Assembly: GCF_018139145.2 (NCBI RefSeq)
Contig: NC_059487.1
Span: 8,577,792-8,641,791 of the forward strand
Reading direction: 5' to 3'
From: Gymnogyps californianus
Lineage: Eukaryota > Chordata > Aves > Accipitriformes > Cathartidae
DNA length: 64,000 bases
The first letter of the stretch is position 1, and each line of letters starts with the position of its first letter. The notes below the pieces were generated by a model, which was not told the origin of the DNA, made no database searches, and worked only from the letters and a program-made list of their open reading frames with translations. Positions 1 to 14,600 of this stretch are shown piece by piece. The position numbers and the translations under genes are program-made.

Positions 1-3000
1 GCAAGCTCAAACTTCATGAGGTTTCCCACTCTCGCTAAAGCAAGGTGTTTATACTATGAATGTTTTCATTTTGTACAGAATAATGGCAAGACAGTTAGGA
101 AAGTATTGGACTGAAGTGTTGTATTCCCCTTCATGACATGACGTGTACACTGTGGAGTGTCACAGAAGAGCCTGTGAATAATTCCTACAGACTTCCATAT
201 GAAAACAGAATTTACAAAGAAGCTTCTCATCCTCCCAGCACTCCAGGCAAGAGTAAGGCATTATTCAGAGAGGAAGCATACCCATAAAACAGTCAAAGAA
301 TATTGGGTTTAATCCTGCTTATGCCATAAACACTCAGTATGACTTCAGAGAAATCGTTTAAATCTAATTTTTATTCAGTTTGTTATGGGCTTCTGTGACA
401 GCCAGTATCTGTTTGATTTGTCCTTAGTTTGTGTGTTATTTTGTTTTAAAAAATAAGTGACTAGGTCTGAAGAAATCCTGTGGAGGGAATTAGAAATTGC
501 TTCTTCCCTTGAGGAGCAATTGAGACTGGTCTGGGACAGAAGCTTCCAGACCAGAAGAAAGAACATGACAGAAAAATGGGAGCAAGACAGTCACAGCAAG
601 GAGCTACGAGCCTGCGGCTCAAATAGTGAGACCACTGAGAGAGATGATTGAGCAAGCACCCAGGGCTCAGAGGTGGTGGGAAGAGACCAGAGGAGCCACT
701 ACCCATGCAGTGGGCAGGGGAACTTGTTTATAAGTTCTTTTTATTTCTATTCTGTCTTAGCGAATTATTTGGAGTTTTCTTTATTTAAAAGGTTAAGTAT
801 TTTAATTTATATTCTAACACAACTTGGCTTTTTTGGATTTCTTTTGTTCTAGCTAGTCTGGGTCACTTGGTAACAAGCTCAAAAAAGTTGCCACAATTTA
901 CAGAGTAACTCTAAGGATTCATTAGCGTTTCAGTGATGTTTGAGTTCTGCAGATGGAAGAGTCTGACTTCTCTGGCCTCTGCCTCTTTCTGGCAGGGGTA
1001 CAAACTCTGAATACTGTTCCTTATAAGAAGTATTAGCTTGTATCATGATCAGAGTCTTCTGTTTTGATTTCTTTTCTCTGCAACTGTTGATTATTGGTGC
1101 TGGTTTCAATTACTAAGATGACATGAAAAAGTTGCAACAAATTTCTGACAGAACTGAGTCGAAGCTAGGATGAAGGTCTGTGCAAGCTTTTTAAAGCCTT
1201 CTGTCATTGCTCTTTTTTTCCTTGCTCTTGAAGCTGACCGATAGACTTCCACTAAAATGGCTCGGAGCATCCAGGTATGGCTGTCTTTTTTTCCTCAGTG
1301 ATAGAAGGCACCATGTTGAAAGACCTACCCTAATTTTGCACTCTAGCCACACAAAAAAATAAAGCATTTGAAGACCAGATCTCCAGCTAATGTTAACAAG
1401 TATTTCTCCATGAATTTCAAGTAAATATGCATATTTAAGCTAGCTTTGATTCTACAAGTGGAATTCCAATTTAAGTGCCCATAGGAAGCAAAATCTAAAT
1501 TTAGTCATTTTAGGTGAAAGAATATAGGTTAGAAGGAAAACTTTTCCAAATGCATAAAACCAGACATTCTCACTAAAGTAGTTTGCAGCATATAATGGTG
1601 AACCGCAAAACAGTCACACCAGTTTACATATGAAGATGTAACCTGAAGCATAAGATAGTTTGCAATAACAAAGAAAGAGAGTTGATATCATGCCTATGTC
1701 AATATTCCTAGAGGTGTTGGTCCAGCAAAGAAGAGAAACAAATTGAAAGGAGATGCTGACAGCAGAAAGCATCAGAGTAGAGTTATTCAGAGGAAAAAGA
1801 CAATTTGACAAGTTTTCATCACTGATGCCAATGCCAAAAGAGTAATCACATATGAAATATTCAAAACAAAGAAAGGCCATATCTTGGCTCTCCATGGATA
1901 GTACATTATATGGAAAGAGCTCAGTTAGGACTGATGGTCAACCTCTATTATTAGATACTTCATTTCACTGAATTGCTCCTTTTTCTTTCCCCAGCTAACA
2001 TATCACTCTAGTTGCTAAAAACTTTCTTATCCCAAAACTCAAACACGAAACAAACATGATTTCACTACAAAATAAAAATCACATTGTGATAAAAGAAATT
2101 TTTTACATTCACTTGCTCTAAATATTCAAAGCAGCACATTTTGTTTTCCTAAGAGTTCATGAAAAGAAAATCCAAATGGATTTCAACATGGACAAAGGTA
2201 ATTTCTAATTAGAAGTAACTCAAAGGTTTAGGATAGCATGTAAGTGTTTACCATGTGCTTAAATTCACTGAAGTGAATTATATATAACTGCATTCTTAAA
2301 ATTAAGCACATGATGTAGTGCTGTCTTGAGCAGCTAAGTACACACTTTGGTACTTTCCTGAATCAGGGCCACAGTCTGTGGGATTTTCTCTTTCATTAAC
2401 TGATTCATAAAAAGGCGTGTACACATAACTGAACCTTCCCCGTTGACATATCTGTCAGCAGTTATGAAAACCAGTGTGTAACACTTTAGAACACCTGGAC
2501 AAATAATCTTTCATAGTAAAACCTTTCAACTGTGTTCACTTTATACACCACATATGATTGTTTATTTTCTTTGGCACTGCCCTGATTAAAGTGGAATCTT
2601 GCTATAAACTAGGAGAATCACACTTTTACTAGGTTAATTTTTTACTGAGAACTTTTCTTGGTCCAGAACTGAACTAGCTTCATTGTTAAGTTCTTCCGGA
2701 ACACGGAATGTTTTGGTTTCTGTCCTTTTAAATCACCATGGGAAGCTATATGCCATGGGTACTATACGTTGCAGGAATTAGCAAAACCTGAAGTTAAGGT
2801 ACAGATCTGGACACATACAACACTACTGTCACTATTAGTCACTGCAGCATTATTGCTTTGTCAAGATCCTGATATAAATCAAGTGACAGATAGACTTAAA
2901 GAATTAATTTCGCTCCCTAGTATCATCTAATAGAAGACAGGAGTGAAGCTAGAAGCACAATGTGTCTCAGAAGTTTTATCAATTACAGACGGATAGGAAG

Positions 3001-5227
3001 AAGCTTTGTGGAAGGTAAGTGGACTGCAAACTTCCTAGGCTGCATCTCTCTTTCACCACTTCTGTAATAGCCTAGCTCCAGTTGTCTATGAGTGTGCGTG
3101 TGTGTTGTGCGAGAGTGTGTTTGTGTGTATCGGGCATGGAGAACAGCGCTAGCTTGAGTGCCCCCAGGGCCAGTGCCCAGACAATCCCACCAGAAGGGGA
3201 CCTTATCAGTAGAGGCAACCAGGTGAGGTGGAGAATATGACAGCAGTGGCCTAAGACTGTCTGACCTGAAAATTTTACGGAGTAAAAACGGGGAGGAGGA
3301 TAGATGAGAGTAGCAGCATACCTCCGACAGCACTGAAGGGGACAGGATGAAAAAGTAACCGCTCTTACACAAAGAACTGTCCTGTAAGAAAGACACCTGG
3401 GGTCTTTGGAACTGGTAAAGAGACAGACACTTTTCCTGTTGGGTAGGCAGGCGAGAAGTTGTGCTGTGCTTCTATCATCTCTCTTTCCCACTTTCTTTCC
3501 CACTTTCCCAACTACGGCCCAAGCATGGCAGACACAAGCACGTATACACAGCAGGGCGGGCTGCAGACAGACTCCAGGCACTGAGGAGAAGCAGCGTCTG
3601 TGCAGGGGGATGGAACTACATACTATGAGATGATTCAGCTCTCATTCGGCAACTGCTGTGTTAGATCACATGTTTAAGCTCCCTGATGTCTCTATGGGTT
3701 ATTCCTTATATAATTTCTGGAACGCTTTTCCTTAACTAGTTCTACATTATTATATATAGAGATCTACCACAACTTTCTTACAGTAGTTAATCCTTAGTTT
3801 CCAGTCTGTTCTTATTAAGATCTTTATCTTTGTTCATACTCATCTGATAGTAATTCCATGGTTAAGACACTTAACCTTATGTTAAGTATCATATAAAATT
3901 AAATTAGTGTTTTCTCTCCACTCCTTTAACTGGTTTTGCTTTAATGCTATTTAATTCAATTTAAGAGAACTTACTGTTTCATTACGTGGATTGTAAGTAC
4001 CTGAATAGTTTACTTGCACATCCTTCGTCTGGAACTATAAACTCTTAACTACCTCCACTTCCTCCTTCATGTTTAATATATTCACATGTGACTGCCTCCC
4101 ACTTCTTCTGAAGTTACTAGCCCAATTTTAATGAGAGCAGGATCTGTATTTTAACTAACCACACAAGTCATCCTTTATGTAGTGCCAGAGACATCATACA
4201 GATCACATTGGGACTGTAATTTTTACTGCCATATTTTCCTTTAATATAGAAACATCTCTATCTATTTTGTTTTCCATTTTAAATTCCACTATCTTGTTCT
4301 GTCCTCACTGACTGAGGCTGATTGAGCCTTGTATCTTAGTAATATTCTTGATCTTGAGTCACTCCTTCTTCAGTGCAGATTCTAAAGTTACCACTTACTA
4401 CACACTTATAATAAGACCAGGCCATGTTTGCTTTGGTAACCGGTATAGATTTTGTATTGTTGTACATATGTACATAATAGCCTTTTCCTGCTTGCCTGAG
4501 CAAGTGTGTGAGGGATCTAAAGAGCTGAATGGAAATAACTACTACACTAGCTGTTATGTATCCCTCAGAGAATGTTAGCCAAAAAATCACGGTAGCTGAA
4601 TAGACACTGGACATCTCCCAGTCTGGGCCATGTGCCATGTCAGTTATTAAATCATGTGTGTTGAACCATCATTCAGTTGTTTTCAGGAAAAATGATGTAA
4701 GGCACAAAAATGCCACATGGCCATAAAGATTACGTTAATCCCTTAGTGTTTGGTGGGGCTGAGAGCTGCAAGTGACATATTAATATACTATGTTGGAAAA
4801 TCCTGGTTTTCAGCAGAAAAAGATTGCAAAATCCTAAATTTGGTACTGACTCAGATTTTGAGCAGGGAAGTCAGCATCCTTCAACAGATTAACGGATGCG
4901 GTGCTTTGTGGCAGACTGGATTGCTGTATGTTCTATTGGTGCTTAAACAGTAATTTAGGCTATCTTCTTCACACAGCTCTCAGTTGTACCCTGAGGATGA
5001 ACTGTTTACTACTGTCATTCTGTGTGTGCAATACATGCCCTAGACAATCTGGTCTAAGCTAAAACCTAAATTTCTTCACTTTTACAAGGGAATTTTCTCA
5101 CAAAGAGCTTGAATGCTTGGTTATCTGACTCTTTCTACGTGTGATAATGATACACTGAACTAACAGCAGAATAAATTCTTAACTGAGGGAGATGGACAGT
5201 TAAGCTACTTAGTATTTCTAAATAAAT
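1..5227. other. Non-coding unique DNA, no gene recognised
   Basis: AT-rich, CpG-poor sequence. The longest open frames (137 and 169 codons, minus strand, 2983-3581) overlap each other in different frames. They cross a GT-rich simple repeat that yields a Thr-His run, and they show no domain, so I read them as chance. I see no interspersed repeat that I can name and no convincing exon. Very old decayed repeats could be hidden here. Confidence 0.6.
3088..3129. repeat. Imperfect GT-rich microsatellite
   Basis: A run dominated by TG/GT dinucleotides, interrupted by single C, A and T changes. The interruptions suggest an old, decayed (GT)n tract. It explains the Thr/His-rich peptide encoded on the opposite strand. 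Confidence 0.6.
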
Positions 5228-5650
5228 AAAACCATAGAAATTGCAAAGGACCTCTGGAGGTTATGTTGCCCAACCTCCTGCTCAAAGTAGGACTATCATC
5301 AGTGCTAGATCAAGTTGGCTGTGGCTTTGTCTGAGTCTTGAAAACCTCCAAGGATGGAGATATCACAAACTCTCTAGGTAATCTGTTCCTGAGTACCCTC
5401 TTGCTGAAAGAGTTTTTCCCATGTCCAGTTTGAACCTCCCAAGCTACAATTTGTGATCATTTCTCCTTCCTGTATTGTCTGCCACTACAGAAGAGTTTGC
5501 CTCTATCATCTTCACAATTCCCTTTCAAATAGTTTTAAGCTGCTATGAGATCCCCCTCCCTATCCTCCTCTTTGTCAGGTTCAGGTTTATGTATAGTGAA
5601 TAGCTCTAGGGATGCCATCTTAGTGTCTTTTCTGTCCTTTGTACAAACAG
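5228..5650 (-). mobile_element. CR1 LINE fragment, 3' end, 5'-truncated
   Basis: The segment follows the recognisable order of a CR1 3' region read on the minus strand. It starts with a CATAGAA-type end and a GGACCTCTGGAGG block, then CCAACCTCCTGCTCAAAG, CCTCCAAGGATGGAGAT, a CTGTTCCTGAGT block, TTTGAACCTCCCAAGCT and finally TGAGATCCCCCTCCCTATC-like sequence. Only the last ~420 bp of the element remain and no reverse-transcriptase frame is readable. 5' truncation is typical of CR1. Divergence looks moderate, and the upper boundary is approximate. The repeat class is fairly sure; the subfamily was not determined. Confidence 0.85.
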
Positions 5651-8600
5651 TCAATATAATTCAAAATCTGAACACAACGATGAGATAAAACATGTGTTTT
5701 GTGGGATTAACACGTGAGCAGTATGACATATTGCCCCTAGGTACATGTAGTCTGCATTGTAAAGCATGATCAGCAGTTATAATCTAATCAGGCCTAACTC
5801 AGGCTTAGAGTAACAGAAGGACACTTTCATTTGTCAAAATTATCTGTGGGAAATTTCAGCTTTGATAACACAGCATTTTCCAATCATATCTAGCCTCTGA
5901 CCTAGGGAGACAGTGTACCCTTTTCACATTATACATTCAGCCCACGGTCTTGCAGTCAAACACAGCCAAAAATGGCAGGTTGAGTCTGAGGTTTTCAGTG
6001 GCTTGTGTGATAGAGGCATCTCAATTTCAACGTGTTTTGCCTCTAACAGCTTGAAATAAAATGTCCTGAGCAAGCTAGGAAACCTTGAGCAGAAGCTAGA
6101 CCCTCTATGATTTCAAAAGCAAGCAAAAGTACTCACCACCACACACAGAAGACCTCCAGTCAGATATAATGATCCTGTAAAAGTACAAATAAGGACCAGC
6201 TCTTATTGTGCAAATTAAAGTTAGTGAATGAAACCACGCTAGGGGCTGTTATTTCTTCTGTCTGCCAATCTGAAGTATTTGGTAAACTGGACAGAGCCTG
6301 AGAGATTACGAAGGCCATGAAAGCATCTCCTTTTTGCAGCTAAACTTACTGAAAAGTATTTCTGCATTCTTCATAAAAAGTGTGTGCGCGGTTCTTACAG
6401 GTAAGTTACTAAAAATCCCCCAACACCACACTTGCTTGATTTCCTACTCAGTGCTTTTATTCACCAAAGTTTCACACTGAATGCTGACAAAGAACCATCA
6501 AAGACCACAGAAAAGGAAAAGATAAATCTTAACATCTGTAGCCCATTCACACAGCATAGAAAGAACATCCCTTTTAACTGCACAAGGGGGCCATGTTAGA
6601 TGGTATCAGATACAGTCATTCTATTTTATGCACACAGTTTAATAATGAAACTATCTCAAAGTTTACGTCATGCTTACAAGAAAAGGCTATTGTGTTATTA
6701 GCTCATCTGATGTACTTAAGTCCTGTTATAATTTTTTTCAGGTGCTTTTTTAAAGACTGAACACTGCGAATATTCTATGTAATCAGGCACTATAAAATAC
6801 CTGCAGGTTAAATACTGCATAGAGAGCATCTTCGTCAGCTGCCACAGTTGCTTGAAAATTGTTCAGTGTTCCAAAAAAAAGTATCATTTTACCTGCGGAA
6901 CATAGTGCAGTAATCTCCTCCTCTAGCTTTCTATGCAATCCATATACACCTCTTAGTTTTATAAAGTTCTTTTTCCAGTGTAGCAAGCATTAGAGTGGGA
7001 CTGCTAGAACAGCCAGGGCTGGGTTCTGGCCATAGATCCTACCTTTGTCTTGCACATCGGTATGAAGATAGCATTAAAAATTCTAGCTCCGCAAATCTGC
7101 GAATAATTTTATAACATGAGAAGCAAAATCAGACTGGAACTTGCAAAGAAATGACCTCAGGAGAATTCAGCTGCATCCTTCCATGTCTTCACAAGCATCT
7201 TATGGAATTCATTACATTCCAGGTTTTTACACCACAAGTGACCTGAGCTGATATTTAGAATATTTGAATCTTTATTCAGTAGCAGCACCATCAAATGTAG
7301 CAGCATCAAAAAAATATGTCAGTCTCTGCATAGAATTAAGAAGTCTACTGTAATTTCAAACACACAGACAAAGTGACTGTTAATGATAGATATCAATTTC
7401 TCCACAAAAATATACTACATGGCTTGCTTTCTGATTAGAGACTTCTTGGATCCCTTATTCTTTTATTCAAGATGGAAGCAAAAATCAAAACCTTCTTGAT
7501 TAACTGCAAAATAAGCATTGGATAAAATTAAAACAACTACTGTTTATTCTTTTCTCTTTTCTCAAACACCTTTAAATGTGGGCTTGATCCCCTTCCACAA
7601 AAGGGAATGTTGAGACTGTCTGACAGGTACTTTAACGTGTTACTCCTTATTGCCTGTCTACTTTGCCTGAGAGAGCCACCCACACACATCCTCCCTGCCA
7701 GCAGGTGCATTAAAAAGGTGTGTCTCTGAGTCCCAGCCATTGCTGTAATTCAGTACAAGCTTTACAGATGAAAATACCATCAGAGCAATGAAACAGCCAG
7801 TGCTGTCAGCACAGCAATTAAGCTGTCAGGATTCTGATGTCTACTGCTTTCTACATAATCATTAACTGTTTAGTTTCTTCCTTGCATAAAATCTAAATTT
7901 TACTGTGAACTGTAAAAACACTATGGGAAACTTTACTAGCCCAGATGAAATAATTTTAATTTCAAGTGACATTGCTTTCCCCTGACTACAGTCTACTGTT
8001 ACCTGGTTCACATTTCACTTCTAATATGGTATTCCACTTCCCTTGCAGTTTAACAGACGAGGATTCTTTAGGTTCCTCCACACCAAACTTTTCAGTCAAA
8101 CTGCTTTCTGGTTTAGATTAGGGGAATAACAAAACAGGAGAAAACAAACAGACCTATATAAGAGGAGAGCATAAATTGAATATACATTTAACATGCTACC
8201 ATCATAAATGAAGGTTACAGGCCAGTCTTGGATCATGATCCATTTTATTAGGTGCTCTACAAAGCGAAAAAAAAGTTTTCTGTTTCAGAGTTTATGACAT
8301 AAAACAGGGCGTCCAGCATATGGTCTCTGTATGGCCCACATGGATAATTCATCTTTGGGAGAAGCTGTGGGTGGGAATTTCTCTGGCAGTGGCAGCCTCC
8401 TCCTAGCCACATAATTTTCCAGGTGCTTTCAGACCTCAGCTGGAGATCGGTGCACTCACTAAAAGCACATGGGTAGTACAGTTGCTCTGTAAACACATGC
8501 ACAGTAAATTTGGCACTTCAGACATACCACCTACTTAGTAAGTCTCCTCACCATAGGGAATGTCATATGATAGAAAAGCCGTGGGACAGAATAAGTACAC

Positions 8601-11600
8601 AGATCCTTAACCAGAAATCCCTGAGCTTTAGCTCCCCAGTGAGCTAAAGTAAGAGCTATGGCTAGAAGTGTAGTGGCATATAAGGGAACACTCTGATCAT
8701 AGGGAGGACAATGAAAGCAAAGGTGCAACCATCTGTTCTACAGTTGCTAAGAAGTCTGAAAAAGAAACATTCATTTTTGCTTTACATAAGAAACCCCCTA
8801 AATCTCAGAGTTTATTTTTTTTTCTAAATATTTTGACCAAAATGTCCATTTAGAGATGAAATCTCAGTTCTGCAATTTTAAGTGATGCATACACAGCCAA
8901 AATGTGGGAGAAGGAGGCTGTGTAAGGGGAATAACAGAACAGGAAGAGTGAACAAGAGCATCCTATGCAACTGCGTAATTATCATGACATCAGGAAGTGG
9001 AAAGGACTAGCAGTTCAGTCTTCATGGAGAAGGGAAATGGTGCAAGTTCCATTCAAAGTAATGTCTGCTAAAACACTGTGCTCGGTATCAAGTAGTAGGT
9101 ACTTGCACATGTATTTTATACATCCCAGCTGAGAAGTGGAATGAACGGATTGTGCAGTACAGGGGAAGATAAACACACAAAAGCAAACACTCTCCTCTTA
9201 ACTCTCTCACTCTCGTGTCAACTAAAAGGTTCCATGAAATGCTTCAGTCAGCATGTCATAAAGATAAATACATTTTAAGCTAGAGTCTGATCCAACAAGA
9301 TTTATACTAGTAAGTATTCATTATTACACTTCTGTAACAGATCAGGAGAATGCCTTTCATTCTGGAAATATTTTACATCAAAAGGTGAAAGCACCAAAGC
9401 AGATACTCAGCTAGAGTAAGAAAACATTGCTTCAATCAAGGTAATAGAGTTATACCACTTGACTGGTGGAAAATCTGGCCACAGCAAAGCTACAATTGAA
9501 TAATAAGAACATTATTTTTCTATATGAGCTATGAGAGGACTGAGATCCTTATCTTTTTCTAATAGATATAAACAGTATTTAAGGATCTATTTGCAAAATG
9601 AAACACACAGGCTGATGAGCTATTCTGTGGAGGTGGAACAGACTTTATGTGTATGATCTCTGACCTTCACTTTCCCTGCCTTCACTTCATGAAGTGCTGC
9701 TGCTACCTTAAAATATATATATATAACATTTTCTATGTGTAAGTCAGTCAAATGCTAAGGAAAACTATAAAGGTTTTGCTTCAGTGCATGAAAGCAATAT
9801 ACTGTCAAAGGAACTACATGAAGAATACTGACTTCCTTGTTATTGTAATTCTGTACTCTAAATTTTGCTGAAATATTTCAAGAATATAACTTCTTTGCTT
9901 CTGTATTGCTGGAAACTAAAGATGTGAAAGATAATTGTGCATCTTGTGCATATTCATGTGAAGGAGTCTATGCAGAAAAGGGAACTCTGATAATCCTGGG
10001 GTTCTAGCCAGACTCATGAATCCTGGAAAGTGACCTTTCTCTAATTGTTTCACAGGAAGACTGCTGCAAAATATTTTCAAGACAAAAGGCTCTATTTTTG
10101 TCTTTATCCAGGTCCAAATAGTATGTTACATCTGTGTAGGCTTTTAGCTTTTGGTGAGAAATATTCCACATATTTCATAAATTTAAGTGACAAAGCACTG
10201 TACCTATTAGAGGATCAGGCTCTAAGTGCTAGAGAAATTATGTTGCTACTATCTAACCTTGCCCTTTGTGCAATTTGTTTAAAGATTGTTTTCCAAGTAC
10301 TTTTTGGGCCACTACTATAATGGGTGAGAAATTAATTAGAGAGTAAATTCTTATATGCAGTTGCTGAGTTTGGGGTTTAGCTGTAACTAATTATAATCAG
10401 CTGAACAAAACAAAACCAGTATATAATGCAAAACAGAGCCTGGCAACGAGGTAACAGGCAATAGGGTCAGGCAAACATAAAAATAGTGTGAAACTGAAAA
10501 CCTCCTGCCAGACAAAATGAGTTAAAAAAGGGTTAAACAGCAAAGGAAATGTTGATAAGACTCACACCAAACCTGGGGTTGGGGAAAAACTGCTCAGATT
10601 TTTGCTGCAGATTTTACTTCAAAGTGTTACTCACAAATTTCCTGTCAAGGGCTGTTAAAAGCATTCTTAGAAAGCACCAAATGCAACAGCTAAAAAATAA
10701 AGGACTAACAATATAATTGGGATCTAAGATTTGCTTTCACCTGAATTCCTTGCCCTCAAGTGAAACTCTGAAGAAAGCTACTATTTTCTGTACCATATGC
10801 TATTTAAAACATGATTCCCTGCTTGCAAACCTAGCTGATTCTTTACATAGAGAGAAATATTTCCAGAGGTTCTGCCACTGTCTTGTGCTAGTTCTATCCA
10901 TGTGCCAACAGGCTGAGTTCCTCGTGCCTCCTTCAAACTCTTCCTTACAACATGTGCTCTGCCCTCCAAATTCATGTGACTTGCTACATCTTTCCTTTTA
11001 AGAAATTACATTGTTCAGATTTTTGTTTAAGCACTGGCTTGTCAAAAAAGCACGATTAGAAGTACGCAGTCTGTCATAAAATCATTCCCATGGTAACATA
11101 GGGTTGCATCTTAGAAGTATGATGCTCTTCAAATCAGCCTCTTCTTCCCTGTTGCTGTTACTGGTATTGATTCAGGACGTGGTTTTACTCTTACCACTTC
11201 CTCCATCCTGTTATGTATGGTCCAACTGGTCCTCTCTCACTGGTTGTTTGTAGGATCTTCACAAAAAGGTTTGCTGATGGTAGAAGACCTTTCAACGTCG
11301 TCTCTGGTCACACCTATGTGGCCCTTCTGTCTGCTACTATTTAGCAGGCTGCCCCATATGAGAAACCTATTTGGTTCTCTGACAATCAGCCTCTTTGTCC
11401 TGGTGCCTGCAGACACTCCCAGTGCTCCTGTATTGTGAGAAAGGGATTCCTTCATGTTTGCTCTACTACATGTCTGCTCATTAATCTCTTGGATATATTT
11501 ACTGTTGACTCAGCCTTATATTTATCTTATTAAACATGGAGATCTGTTTATAAATTCAGACTTTCCCTCAAGCTGTTTTCCTCCCTTAAAAACTCCTTTC

Positions 11601-14600
11601 CTCTTCTCAAACGCTGGCAAGAACTCCCAATAAATATTCTCTCTGATTTCATGCTGAGAATTTTCTAATGTTGTATTGCAACCAAACTTATTATTTGCAC
11701 AAAGGCAATAGATGTGTATGTCAACAACCATAAACTTCAGGTGATAACATCTTTTTATTTTCACAGGTTTCTTATCAACACACAGTATTTGTCTACTGAC
11801 CTCAGAACTCCTTTATTGTAAACCCCAGCAGTCAGCCGCATTTCTTCAGTCTGGTTTATGTTTACTGTGCCGCTGGGATTGCATTGCAGCTGGCTCTATA
11901 ATTTAGCTCAAATCACACTGGTCTTTGATTAAAAAGCATAGCTGCAAACATAGGAATCATACCACTGGCACCTTCTTTTGTATTGTGTATTCACCAGCAA
12001 GACCTTGGATTTGGTAAAACTACTTTGCAGATAGCTGCTTCTTCATGGGAAATTCCTGGATTCTAGGTCATTGTGCCTAATGCTGCTTTATTTCAGGTGA
12101 GGCTGCTGTGGCACTGGGACATAATATGACATCATATGACGATTGTCCACACATTTTGCATTGCTGCTGATGAAACAGACATCAATATTTCCACCTTCTA
12201 GGCTATTTTCTATGGCACACATGCTAGACCACAATGGATGCTATAGGATGAAGCCTTTAAAAGATCCTGTGCTTCAGAAAGACTGGAACATATAGGACAC
12301 CAAAATATAAGTATGTTTACAGTAGGAGGCCAAATCCTGACTGCAGTAAGATTCACCGAGACCAAATCTTACACGTGAAGTTGAAATATCCGTACCTAAT
12401 TGTCTAAGGATTTGGCTGCACTTATACACTAGGATAAACAACAGAACAGGAGTCTGAAGCTGAACATTTTGAACTTTGGGAGACAGAGAAGCTGAATTTA
12501 ATGTCACTAAACTTAATGTCATTATTGGGGAACAGCTGCAGAAGGCTGGAAATTGGCATGTGGCTGAAAACTTACAGCGTAAGCTACCTTTCATCAGCTG
12601 AATCACAGTAACATAAGTGTGGACATTCTTACTCTGCCCCAGGTAAAACACATTTGTTGAAGCCATCGTGACAGCAGTTGGGGACCACAGGTATTCTTTC
12701 TCTAGTTCAGTTAAGTATGGTTTACTCTTTGCCTTGGTTTGAAGGTAAGACCTTCCACTTCCGTACCAGTGCATTTAACCAGTCCTTAATGGATACTATG
12801 TCCTTTGTCCAGCATTAAGGAAGCCTCTATTCTGGCTTTCTCCAATGAGAAAGGGATGAACCCTAATTATTAAAATTAAACAAACTATGATGACAATTAA
12901 ATTTAAATAAGATGTCTTGTAGCACAATCACAAGCATCAATTTACCCTTGTTTGAACCAATACTAGGTAAACAATTAGAGCATTTGGGGGGAGGTGCGAG
13001 GAGGAGGAAAAACAAAAAACAAAACTGAAAAGCCAAAACTGAAGAGGCTTTTTTGCAACAGCAATTTATAGGCACAAATTCTAATTAATGAGAGTCATAG
13101 AAAGCCTCAAGGAAATGCTAAGGCAAATCCAACAGGTCACAACAGAATGAGAAAAAAATCCGTAGAATGCAGTGTGTCTGGTCTGTCTTTTGATTACATT
13201 TGCTGTTCTTGTTGTTTGCATCAGCTTATTTTTAATTGCTGGTTGCTGTGTTACTGTGGCTTCAATGTGATTTCCCACAAACGAGGATTTCACCTAAAAG
13301 CCTTTTTAGCCAGGTAAAGCAGAAGGTATTCTATTATAGAAGACAGGAAAGGAACTATACAATTTTAAGGAAATGTTCTTTCAGTAACTGAGGACAAATT
13401 AAGCATAATTTGAGTGTACGTAAATGACATGTTAAATTATATAAATCTAAACTGTATGAACCCACATGTATAATAAGAAAGCCATATCAGAGATCAGGGT
13501 TTTAGAGTGTTGGGAACTGTGTGTGTATAGATATCTGTAGATACGCATATATACAGATCTGCATATATGCATATATACATATACCATATATATTTAAGCA
13601 CATATCTGATGACACTTCAGAAACCTGTGCTACTTTTTATCCTTCTATATTGTCTTAAATGCTGCTTCAAGTTATAACAGTGCAAAGAGTTGATCATATT
13701 GAAATATAGGTAATTGAGAACAGAATATTGCTCTAAATCTCTGTTGCTTGTGACGGCTTTTAATACCAACCTAAAGACAGTAAAGCAAAAAATTACACAT
13801 TGCATTAGTATGTCTACTTACATTCTCTCCATTATTACGGGAGAATTTTCAGGAGTGACAGGAATTATTGCAGCAATTGTCAAAAAGGTAAAAACGAGAC
13901 TCAGATTGCAGGCAATTACAAGAATAATGCAAAATCAGGAAATCAGTTTTGTTCAGCTTGTAGTTTTCATCTATCTACCTTTTGATTTTTAAAATTCACC
14001 CCCTCAGCCTTCCAAGTTTTGCATCACATTTCATATTGTCGGCCCCCCAAGAAATACAGAGGGAGACAATACTATTCTGCAGGTGCTTATTCATGCTTCT
14101 GTCTACTTCTGAATCTCCAAATCAATCCTATATCCACATTTTCCCAGCATTATCAGTTCTGCTGTATTCCATCACATGCTCCTCTTCCCACAGCTCTTTG
14201 TCTTGTTTGATTCCATTAGTCCTCTCCATAGCAAGTGTTGCAATGAGGATGAACGTAAAAAGTGATCTCAGAAAATCTCAGAAGTAGGGAAGGGGAGAAG
14301 TGAAATTGCCCTAGATTCTGTTTTCCCTTTCTCTTTTTGTAAGAAAGTTCCCTAATGGATGAAAAAGATCTTTGTCTGTCTGTCCTTTGCAATAAGCTGA
14401 GAGTTTACCCCCAGGCAGGTCTGATATACTCCAGAGGGCACAAGCTTCTAACATGACAAGTTCTGACTAGGTCCAGCCAAATCCTGCCACTCACAAAACA
14501 AGAAAGTAAATCATGAGCATTTACAGCAGTGCTGTCATTCCCTGTACTAGAACTCTGTGGATCATAAAGTGCATTGCTGGCATCTCAAACTACCATTTAT

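Noticed and set aside
2983..3581. Two overlapping minus-strand frames of 137 and 169 codons
   Set aside because: They overlap in different frames, cross a GT microsatellite and have no domain; most likely chance.
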